Shown: piece by piece, positions 1-5,143 of the stretch | How positions within the stretch are numbered: position 1 is the first letter of the stretch | Layout of the letters: every line of letters starts with the position of its first letter | Assembly (NCBI GenBank): GCA_964624645.1 | Contig: CAZVAD010000152.1 | Location: 1-5,185, forward strand | DNA: 5,185 nt | Direction: 5' to 3' | DNA from: Mariniphaga sp964624645 | GTDB taxonomy: Bacteria > Bacteroidota > Bacteroidia > Bacteroidales > Prolixibacteraceae | The notes under the pieces: generated by a model | The model's database searches: none | Seen by the model: the letters and a program-made list of their open reading frames with translations, nothing else | What the model was told of the DNA's origin: nothing | Program-made: the position numbers and the translations under genes

Positions 1-293
1 ATGAAATGCAATCTGAATTTACAATTCTTCCGCATAATACGCTGAAAATTTCAAAAAAGTGGCGATTTATATGTTATTGTTTTTTGTTTTTGCAAAGTTG
101 AGGAGTTGTAAGGTTACGAAGTTACTGATTCGCTGAGTTGCGGCTTTGCCTTTTTGTAATTTTGCTCCAGTGCAGTGTTTTTTTGCTTTTGCAAAGTTTG
201 CTCATACCCTTTCAGGGCTTATTCGTAATTTTCAAAGTTAATGCGAAAAAATTAGCACGCTAACGCCAACGGCGTTAAAATGAAGAAAATCAA
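1..293. other. Left-edge intergenic region, no gene supported
   Basis: No convincing reading frame is seen on either strand. The plus frame opening at base 1 stops after 14 codons. A short minus frame starting near base 39 runs off the left edge but has no supporting promoter or recognisable peptide. The DNA is AT-rich and contains degenerate AGTTG-like short repeats around 97-140 and two occurrences of the palindrome TTTGCAAA (89-96 and 188-195). The palindromic elements starting at 207 are annotated separately. Confidence 0.5.
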
Positions 294-318
294 TCAATTG
301 CCGAAAGCCCTGAAAGGG
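207..318. repeat. Inverted repeat pair enclosing a hairpin (small MITE-like or REP-like unit)
   Basis: CCCTTTCAGGGCTT at 207-220 is exactly the reverse complement of AAGCCCTGAAAGGG at 305-318. Each arm also carries a small internal palindrome (CCCTTTCAGGG). Between the arms is a perfect hairpin, TAACGCC/GGCGTTA, at 261-277 with the 3-nt loop AAC. The ~112-bp unit has no coding capacity. Its size and terminal inverted repeats fit a non-autonomous mobile or REP-type element, but no target-site duplication was identified, so that reading is an inference. Confidence 0.55.
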
Positions 319-578
319 CGTTGGCAGGGCACGGTTTGCAAAACCACACCACCTTCGGGAATACCGGGCCAGCCTCTTTCAATCACTTTAAATTTAATGG
401 TGTAACTAGCAAATTTAATTTCACCATTTTTTAGCAAAAGTAAATCACCACTTTTTTATATTAGCAAATGCTCATTTGTCTATGTAATTTTGTAGCCCCC
501 TGCTGAAGTAAATCCTTGCTTTGTGCCTTGCCCGGTAGGACGAAAATCTACTGTTTCTTGTCTTTTGTTCATTACCAT
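294..578 (-). pseudogene. Broken small gene with two in-frame stops
   Basis: One minus-strand frame runs from an ATG at 578 (second ATG at 572) to a stop at 294-296, interrupted by TAG at 480-482 and TAA at 456-458. The stretch before the first stop reads like protein (MNKRQETVDFRPTGQG, then a GGYKIT end). The stretch after the second stop also does: KSGDLLLLKNGEIKFASYT followed by IKFKVIERGWPGIPEGG. The last motif resembles the beginning of HU-related DNA-binding proteins of Bacteroidota (KFKVIERGxPG...GG). Here it lies in the middle of the frame and is followed at once by repeat-derived sequence (328-344 and 305-318), so the family call is weak. I infer a decayed gene whose 3' end was replaced by repeats. 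An alternative is a chance open frame across repeat DNA. A possible Bacteroidota-type -7 box TACTTTTG lies at 435-442 on the minus strand, with a TTTG about 22 nt upstream. Confidence 0.35.
328..344 (+). repeat. 17-nt repeat C, copy 1
   Basis: GGCACGGTTTGCAAAAC is identical at 611-627. Its core, ACGGTTTGCAAAAC, looks like a palindrome (ACGGTTTGCAAACCGT) spoiled by a small change. Copy 1 lies at the 3' side of the broken minus-strand frame and forms part of its last codons, which indicates that this frame has been invaded by or fused to repeat DNA. Confidence 0.6.
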
Positions 579-590
579 AAAACTACAGAA
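518..590. repeat. ~73-bp dispersed repeat, copy A
   Basis: This segment aligns in the same orientation with 1470-1541. In the 48-nt part beginning AAAATCT, 41 of 48 positions agree by eye. On the minus strand copy A reads as the start of the broken frame (MVMNKRQETVDFRPTGQG). The matching frame in copy B is MTMN-stop-RQKTADFYPIGKE. The differences between copies are mostly amino-acid changing, so conserved protein coding is not supported and a non-coding repeat is more likely. Each copy lies upstream of a minus-strand unit. Confidence 0.6.
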
Positions 591-594
591 GAAA

Positions 595-629
595 CAGTTT
601 TTGCAAGCAAGGCACGGTTTGCAAAACTG
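595..629 (-). terminator. Possible hairpin terminator of the gene at 651-1289
   Basis: CAGTTTTTGCAA (595-606) pairs with TTGCAAAACTG (619-629) across a 12-nt loop, giving an 11-bp stem with one bulged T. It lies 22-56 nt past the stop codon of the minus-strand gene at 651-1289, and the minus strand continues into TTTCTTCTG. The T tract is poor and the stem overlaps repeat C copy 2, so the hairpin may simply belong to the repeat. Confidence 0.3.
611..627 (+). repeat. 17-nt repeat C, copy 2
   Basis: This is an exact second copy of GGCACGGTTTGCAAAAC (copy 1 at 328-344). It sits just past the 3' end of the minus-strand gene at 651-1289, a position equivalent to that of copy 1 relative to the broken frame. 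The flanks differ (CCACACC after copy 1, TGCGCCAGTGGGG after copy 2). Confidence 0.6.
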
Positions 630-650
630 CGCCAGTGGGGCCTTTGTCAG

Positions 651-1289
651 TTAGTGGTCCGCATATAAGACATGTCCCAACCATCCATAATTTGTATTTT
701 GTAACGGGTATATACTCATTGTTTCACTCAGGTCTTTATCTTTATTTTGTATCCACCATGTATAATAGGCATCGGATACAGTCTGCCATTCTTTATCTTT
801 ATCTTCTCTCCACCATCTATTATAAAATTTGATTGGATTTTGACGGGTTGTATCATAATGTAAATTAAAATCTTTTGGTAGAACTCTATAAACCATATTT
901 GGATTCAACGAAGGGAATCGTCCAACTTCAACAACTCTGTTGTTAACGGTAACTACTCTTATTGACTCTATTGTCCATAAAATTATCATGCGAACTTCAT
1001 ATTTTTCCCAACGAAAAGGAATTCTGGAAGACAAGGTGTTTCGAGGAAAATTTGCTATAATGGCTGTATCGTTTCTATAATTGAGAAGTTCATCTATGTC
1101 TTCGAATGTGAATGCAGGTAATGAAATCCACCCGCTGGAAGTGCATCCATACGTAGAATCACTACACAACTTGTTTGATTTCAATAGTTCGACATATTTC
1201 TCAACTTTCGGCTTTTCTTCCTGTTTTCTTTCGTAACCGAAAGAAGTTAAACAAGGAATTAATACGAAAAACAAACTTAATGTTTTCAT
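651..1289 (-). CDS. Exported DUF4943-like protein of unknown function
   Basis: This 212-residue protein starts MKTLSLFFVLIPCLTSFG, a short basic N-terminus and hydrophobic core typical of a signal peptide ending near residue 18. Cys13 follows LIP, which is not a good lipobox, so a lipoprotein is possible but unsupported. The mature part has a helix-like VEKYVELLKSNK (29-40), a Cys42/Cys49 pair that could form a disulfide, PAFTFEDIDELLNYRND (58-74), an FPRN motif (81-84), LWTIESIR (104-111), GRFPSLNP (123-130), and a Trp-rich C-terminal third (NRWW, YYTWW, PLQNTNYGW). From memory this order of motifs matches DUF4943, a Bacteroidota family of about 200 residues with no known function. That assignment comes from recognition, not a search. 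No start alternative is better, because the signal peptide fixes ATG at 1289. No Shine-Dalgarno site or TAnnTTTG promoter is evident upstream. An 18-bp palindrome lies about 105 nt upstream. The gene appears monocistronic and is bracketed by repeats. Confidence 0.8.
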   Translation of the reverse strand: MKTLSLFFVLIPCLTSFGYERKQEEKPKVEKYVELLKSNKLCSDSTYGCTSSGWISLPAFTFEDIDELLNYRNDTAIIANFPRNTLSSRIPFRWEKYEVRMIILWTIESIRVVTVNNRVVEVGRFPSLNPNMVYRVLPKDFNLHYDTTRQNPIKFYNRWWREDKDKEWQTVSDAYYTWWIQNKDKDLSETMSIYPLQNTNYGWLGHVLYADH

Positions 1290-1469
1290 ACTCTACATTT
1301 TAATATAGTAAAAAAAATTGGCATTGGTAGACTGTATTCTATTCTCGGCACATGATGCTTTTTCGACAACAATCTCGGTGCTGACATACAATTCTAAATT
1401 TACGTAAATTTATATATCTTCCAAAAAAAATCATTTTGCATATTGCTACCCTCGCTAGCGCAAAGTAGG
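1290..1469. other. Upstream region of the DUF4943-like gene
   Basis: This short AT-rich intergenic stretch should contain the promoter of the minus-strand gene ending at 1289. I found no match to the Bacteroidota TTTG / TAnnTTTG promoter on the minus strand. It contains the 18-bp palindrome at 1395-1412 and an 8-bp palindrome CGCTAGCG at 1453-1460. No gene is visible. Confidence 0.4.
1395..1412. promoter_or_regulatory. Perfect 18-bp palindrome, possible operator
   Basis: TAAATTTACGTAAATTTA is identical to its own reverse complement over all 18 bases. It lies 106-123 nt upstream of the start codon of the minus-strand gene at 651-1289. A two-fold symmetric site of this length suits a dimeric DNA-binding protein, but there is no regulator gene nearby and the AT-rich background makes a chance palindrome possible. 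The operator reading is an inference. Confidence 0.25.
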
Positions 1470-1541
1470 GCTTTGCTCCTTCCCAATAGGGTAAAAATCT
1501 GCTGTTTTTTGTCTTCAGTTCATTGTCATAAAACTACAAAA
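1470..1541. repeat. ~73-bp dispersed repeat, copy B
   Basis: This is a diverged copy of 518-590 in the same orientation, sharing GCTTTG at one end, the AAAATCT(A/G)CTGTTT core and the ATAAAACTACA end. A small hairpin GCAAAG/CTTTGC (1460-1476) overlaps its left edge. It lies about 180 nt upstream of the DUF4943-like start codon, as copy A lies upstream of the remainder of the broken frame. No 17-nt repeat C follows it, unlike copy A. Confidence 0.6.
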
Positions 1542-1840
1542 AATTATCGAATGAAGATACAGGAATTTACTAAAATTCAAAAAGAATTTGATAATTTCCC
1601 GGAAAATAATTTTGAACTTTTCAAATAAGGTTTCTACGAAAGTAACTGGTTATTCCGGTTCAAGCTGACCTTTGCAGTTTTTGGTTTTTATTGGTGGTTT
1701 TATTCACCACAATAATTCAAAGTCAGATGGTATGAAAACCAAAACGCATGGAACGAGTGATACCCCTTTTACCAATCCCGTATCATTTGGTTCCTTGCTG
1801 GGTTCTAACTTTGTGGCATGTGAAAAGATTATTGTAAAAA
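1542..1840. other. Intergenic stretch with no supported gene
   Basis: A 25-codon frame at 1551-1628 (MKIQEFTKIQKEFDNFPENN start) continues in frame after a single TAA to 1715 with a hydrophobic, aromatic peptide (KLTFAVFGFYWWFY). It is too short and unrecognised to call. The stretch 1640-1668 (CTGGTTATTCCGGTTCAAGC, then TGACC) looks to me like the end repeats of some IS21-family elements in Bacteroidota, but no transposase or second end is present. Positions 1750-1794 form an imperfect hairpin (GGAAC/GTTCC and TGATAC/GTATCA around a 16-nt loop). Confidence 0.35.
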
Positions 1841-1844
1841 GGAT

Positions 1845-1937
1845 ATCCGCCGGCAATAATCAGGGAAGTTCTATAATCAAATAAACCTGTACTGAGCCTG
1901 CCGAAATATCCCGGCTCAGACAATTATCGCCGGCAAA
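1845..1937 (+). repeat. Palindromic repeat unit R1 with inserted hairpin
   Basis: Positions 1845-1888 match 2205-2248 at 40 of 44 bases, and 1917-1937 (CAGACAATTATCGCCGGCAAA) matches 2254-2274 at 18 of 21 bases. Between these two blocks R1 has 28 nt where R2 has only 5. The extra DNA, together with the first bases of the second block, forms a hairpin CTGAGCC (1892-1898) / GGCTCAG (1913-1919) with a 14-nt loop. R1 therefore looks like R2 with a second small palindrome inserted, as expected of mosaic REP-type elements. Confidence 0.65.
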
Positions 1938-2073
1938 CCTTATTTTCAGAACTAAAACCTTAGTAACCGATAGTAAAAACATCTTAATTGACCTTATCAC
2001 CTTATTGCCATTTGCTTATGAAGGAAAATCTGCGAAATCCAAAAATCCAATTAATCCCTTTGTCAAACAATTG

Positions 2074-2213
2074 CCACCGGATTCATCCGGTGGGGTGAAA
2101 CAACAGTCTTTTTGCCGGGCTTTAGCCCCAATGGTTATACCCCACATATTCAACCCTTGAAGGGTTGTTGGGAAATTGGAAAATCCCTCCTAACCGGCGG
2201 ATAAATCCGCCGG
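2074..2213. repeat. Cluster of four palindromes (REP-like mosaic)
   Basis: Four hairpins occur within 140 nt. CCACCGGATTCATCCGGTGG lies at 2074-2093 (9-bp arms). GGGCTTTAGCCC lies at 2117-2128 (5-bp arms, flanked by pairable TTG/CAA). CAACCCTTGAAGGGTTG lies at 2151-2167 (8-bp arms). CCGGCGGATAAATCCGCCGG lies at 2194-2213 (9-bp arms) and runs into repeat R2. The sequences are unrelated to each other but similar in size. Such palindromes are commonly dispersed between genes in Bacteroidota and are typical substrates of REP-associated tyrosine transposases. None is encoded in this window. They are too far from the next start codon (2384) to be a clear operator. Confidence 0.65.
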
Positions 2214-2274
2214 CAATAATCAGGGAAATCCAACAATCAAATAAACCTTGATTCAGACAATTACTACCGGCAAA
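2205..2274 (+). repeat. Palindromic repeat unit R2
   Basis: This is the second copy of R1: 2205-2248 matches 1845-1888, and 2254-2274 matches 1917-1937, with a shorter spacer. Its first nine bases form the right arm of the hairpin at 2194-2213. R1 keeps only a shortened partner (GGATATCC at 1841-1848), so the palindrome is intact only in R2. The repeat ends about 110 nt before the start of the glycosidase gene. Confidence 0.65.
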
Positions 2275-2383
2275 ATTGTAGTCCATTTCATAGTCGCAGA
2301 GAGAGAATGATTTAAAAAACCCTATGCAGCATTTTCATATTTTCTTATATTTACCCATCAATTTAAACTTTAATTTCAGGACA

Positions 2384-4654
2384 ATGAAAAAATCAATTCT
2401 GCTTATATTTTTGATTTCTGTGGTATGTTTGGGTTCTGCACAGGATAAAGTTGACCCAAATCATTTGAGAACCGGTGGTTACGGGTATTTGGTTCAGGCG
2501 GATGAAACCTGTTCGGTTTGGTGGGCGGAGGGGGCGTATAAGGTGATGCGAGAGGCGCTGGTGCCAAAAAATAAAAATGGTGAGATTAAACTCTGGTCGG
2601 CAAAAAATGAATATGAATCCTTCCTTGTCGTTGTCCATCCGGCAAAGCGGATGGAAAACTTCAGAATTTCGGTTTCGGCGCTGAAAGATAACCTCGGAAA
2701 CACAATCGGAAGCGAAAACATCACAGTCAGAAAAGTGGAATATGTTAAGGTTTCGCGTCCTACGGATTCGTATGGTATTACCGGTTGGTGGCCCGACCCG
2801 CTGCCCGAATACAAGCAGCCTGAAACCATCACTCCTGGCGAAAATCAGCCTTTCTGGATAACGGTAAAAGTGCCGTCAATTGCTGTTGCAGGCGATTATT
2901 CAGGTGAGGTTTTGTTGAGTTCGGGAGATTGGGAACTTTCGGTCCCTTTGCGTCTGCAGGTGTGGGATTTTACGCTGCCCGAAACCCCGTCGGTGCGCTC
3001 CGGCTTTGGTCTTGACTTTGGCACCGTGAAAAATTATGAAAATCTGAAAACCCGCGAAGACGAACAAAAAGCTTTTGAATGTTACATGGAAAGCTTCCGT
3101 GATTATAAACTCTCACCCTACAATCCTTTTCTTTATTCGCCGATTAAGCAGGAAGTCAGGGGCGTGGCATGGACAGGCGGTTTTTTCGACAGCAACATTA
3201 AATATTCCGGAAATTATTCCTACCGGATTGAAGACCATTCGGCTACGGCAAATGCCGAAGGTCGCACAAGGGAACTGATTCCGGTGAACAATACCGATGA
3301 ATATGAACTGCGCTGGTTTGCAAAATCACAGGAAAAAGAACAAAAATATGTGGTTGGAGTTGAGTGTTATAATGCAGAAAATGAATTGATTGTCTTTGAG
3401 AACCGGTTTAACCTATACCCTGGCGAGGAAGATTGGAAATCCGAAAAACTTGATTTGGGCAGATTCGGCAATGAAATTAAAAGTATTCGAATCCGGTTGT
3501 TCCCTTCGGAAAGGACAATCAGCGGGGAAAATACCGGAACGGTCTGGTTTGACGAACTCAGCCTGATGAACAAGACCACCGAAAAGAACGAATATCCAGC
3601 AGGAAACTTTGAAGTGAACATTGATGAGATTGATATCCTGCTGGATTTTACCGATTTCAACAAAGCCGCCAGACGCTATTTTGACGAATACCACTTTACC
3701 GGATACCGCCTTTCGCTGAAAGGATTGGGCGGCGGCACGTTTTTCAGCCGCACGAAAGGGATTTTTGAAGGATTTGAGCAGGGAACAGATGAATATTATA
3801 AGTTGATGGAGCGTTATCTCTCGCAACTTGAAGGCAACCTTGACAAACTCGGTTTGCTTGGTAAAGAGTATATTTATTGGTTCGATGAGCCTGCCGACCG
3901 CGATTATCCGTTTGTGCGGGAAACCAATGAGCTGATTAAAAAGTATGCGCCGCGGATCACAACTTTTATCACGGAACATGTTACGGGACATGATATTTCT
4001 GACGTTACCGATATCAGTTGCACCATCTGGGATAAGCTCAATCACGACAAAATCAGTCAGATGAATGAAAAGGGGCTGGAGCACTGGTCTTATCTTTGCA
4101 CCGGCCCAAAATCGCCGTGGATTACCCTGTTTACTGACCACGATGCCGTGAACCTGCGCATGTGGCTCTGGGGATCGTACCGGCACCGGCTGAAAGGCAT
4201 TCTGGTGTGGACGACAAACTGGTGGAATTCAGCAACTGCTTCGCCCGAAGGTTATTTGCAGAATCCGTGGGAAGAGGCGATGTCTTTCACCGTAGGATAT
4301 GGCCGCCCATACGGGAAGCAGGACCGCTGGGGAAATGGCGACGGAAGATTTTTCTATCCCATCAATCGCAATCCCAACCAGGATAAAAATACCTACGTCG
4401 GTAGGCCGGTTCCCTCCGTTCGCCTTGAAATTCTGCGGGATGGCATTGAAGATTATGAATATTTTGCAATGCTCGAAAAACTGATTGAAAACGCACCCGA
4501 AAAAAACAAAGCGACAGCCGGGGAAGCCAGGAAGTTGCTGGAAATTCCGGGAAACATTTACACCGATGAGAAGACCTATTCAAAAAATCCGCAGGATATG
4601 CTGAATTACAGAAAAAAAATCGCTGAAGCCATTCTCAAATTGCAGAATAAGTAA
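2384..4654 (+). CDS. Secreted GH123-like (DUF4091) glycoside hydrolase with inserted beta-sandwich
   Basis: The 756-residue protein begins with a signal peptide (MKKSILLIFLISVVCLGSAQ, likely cut after Ala19). This decides for ATG 2384 over the in-frame ATG 2324, whose extra 20 residues come from AT-rich leader. A weak AGGA lies at 2378-2381, only 2 nt from the ATG, and a near-promoter TATATTTA lies at 2346-2353. The N-terminal beta domain (about 20-220) carries WWPDPLPE at 135-142 and the family's NQPFWITVKVP and GDYSGEV signatures. A barrel follows, with DFTDFN, GGGTFFSR and YWFDEPADRDY. Adjacent Asp501-Glu502 match the catalytic Asp-Glu pair of GH123, which uses substrate-assisted hydrolysis of beta-N-acetylgalactosaminides. 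The C-terminal part has GILVWTTNWWN (605-615), WGNGDGRFFYP and RLEILRDGIEDYEY (680-693), the DUF4091 hallmark. Residues about 260-400 (SGNYSYRIED to VWFDELSL) look like a CBM4/9-type sandwich inserted in the barrel. Family membership is strong. The substrate is unproven, and the enzyme probably acts in the periplasm or on the cell surface. Confidence 0.93.
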   Translation: MKKSILLIFLISVVCLGSAQDKVDPNHLRTGGYGYLVQADETCSVWWAEGAYKVMREALVPKNKNGEIKLWSAKNEYESFLVVVHPAKRMENFRISVSALKDNLGNTIGSENITVRKVEYVKVSRPTDSYGITGWWPDPLPEYKQPETITPGENQPFWITVKVPSIAVAGDYSGEVLLSSGDWELSVPLRLQVWDFTLPETPSVRSGFGLDFGTVKNYENLKTREDEQKAFECYMESFRDYKLSPYNPFLYSPIKQEVRGVAWTGGFFDSNIKYSGNYSYRIEDHSATANAEGRTRELIPVNNTDEYELRWFAKSQEKEQKYVVGVECYNAENELIVFENRFNLYPGEEDWKSEKLDLGRFGNEIKSIRIRLFPSERTISGENTGTVWFDELSLMNKTTEKNEYPAGNFEVNIDEIDILLDFTDFNKAARRYFDEYHFTGYRLSLKGLGGGTFFSRTKGIFEGFEQGTDEYYKLMERYLSQLEGNLDKLGLLGKEYIYWFDEPADRDYPFVRETNELIKKYAPRITTFITEHVTGHDISDVTDISCTIWDKLNHDKISQMNEKGLEHWSYLCTGPKSPWITLFTDHDAVNLRMWLWGSYRHRLKGILVWTTNWWNSATASPEGYLQNPWEEAMSFTVGYGRPYGKQDRWGNGDGRFFYPINRNPNQDKNTYVGRPVPSVRLEILRDGIEDYEYFAMLEKLIENAPEKNKATAGEARKLLEIPGNIYTDEKTYSKNPQDMLNYRKKIAEAILKLQNK

Positions 4655-4691
4655 ATGACAAGTTTCATCAACAAATAGTGATTTTTGAAAC

Positions 4692-5114
4692 ATTGAATAA
4701 TTATACAGAATAAAAACTCTGTGCCTCTCTGTGTTTCTCTGTGGTAAAAAAAGAACTCACCACGGAGGGCGCGGAGTTCCACGGAGAAAAATTTAAAATT
4801 GAATAATTTGCAGAATAATAACTCTGTGCTTCTCTGTGTCCTCTGTGGTAAAAAAAGAACTCACCACGGAGGGCACGGAGTTTCACGGAGAAAAAATTTA
4901 AAATTGAATAGTTATGCAGAATGAAAACGCTGTGCCTCTCTGTGTCTCTCTGTGGTAAAAAAAGAATTCACCACGGAGGGCGCGGAGTTCCACGGAGAAA
5001 AATTTAAAATTGAATAATTTGCGGCATATAAACGCTGTGCCTCTCTGTGTCCTCTGTGGTGAAAAAAGAACTCACCACGGAGTACATGAAGTTTCACAGA
5101 GAAAGCGGTTTAGG
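4692..5114. repeat. Four tandem ~106-bp hairpin-forming repeats
   Basis: Units lie at 4692-4797, 4798-4902, 4903-5008 and 5009-5114, each starting ATTGAATA or ATTGAATAATT. A partial fifth start (ATTAAATAATTT) follows at 5115. Each unit has a pyrimidine-rich arm built on CTCTGTG and a complementary arm built on CACGGAG. In unit 1 the 29-nt arms are 4717-4745 and 4758-4786 around a 12-nt A-rich loop, pairing partly through G-T wobbles. Units 1 and 3 agree at about 100 of 106 positions. Units 2 and 4 share their own markers (AATTTGC, GTGTCCTCTGTGG, AGTTTCAC), which suggests duplication of a two-unit block. Unit 4 is degraded at its right end. The 61-residue minus frames inside are translations of the repeat. 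The hairpin nearest 4654 could help end transcription of the glycosidase gene, but no T tract follows it. Confidence 0.85.
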
Positions 5115-5143
5115 ATTAAATAATTTAAGCAAAAAAATCAAAA

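Noticed and set aside
600..660. Integron attC-like site at the 3' end of the DUF4943-like gene
   Set aside because: A repeat at a gene's 3' end suggested attC, but I could not find the paired RYYYAAC/GTTRRRY core sites.
635..832. 65-codon plus-strand frame
   Set aside because: It is antisense to the 3' end of the DUF4943-like gene, with low-complexity Tyr/Leu-rich composition.
1640..1680. tRNA-like GGTTCAA segment
   Set aside because: There is no acceptor stem, anticodon arm or D arm around it.
1672..1884. 70-codon plus-strand frame
   Set aside because: Its end is encoded by palindromic repeat R1 and it has no protein-like motif, so it is most likely a chance frame.
2324..2383. Upstream in-frame ATG extending the glycosidase by 20 residues
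   Set aside because: The added residues would precede a complete signal peptide starting at 2384 and derive from AT-rich leader DNA.
3413..4186. 257-codon minus-strand frame
   Set aside because: It lies entirely within the well-supported GH123-like gene on the plus strand and has no family signature. It is a shadow frame.
4701..5097. Two similar 61-residue minus-strand frames (4701-4886 and 4912-5097) rich in HRGHREAQ
   Set aside because: They are translations of the tandem CACGGAG/CTCTGTG repeats. Their mutual similarity follows from the DNA repeat period of two units, and peptides of this type are frequent mis-annotations of such repeats.
4692..5114. Tandem repeats considered as a CRISPR array
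   Set aside because: Whole ~106-bp units repeat without unique spacers, and there are no cas genes.
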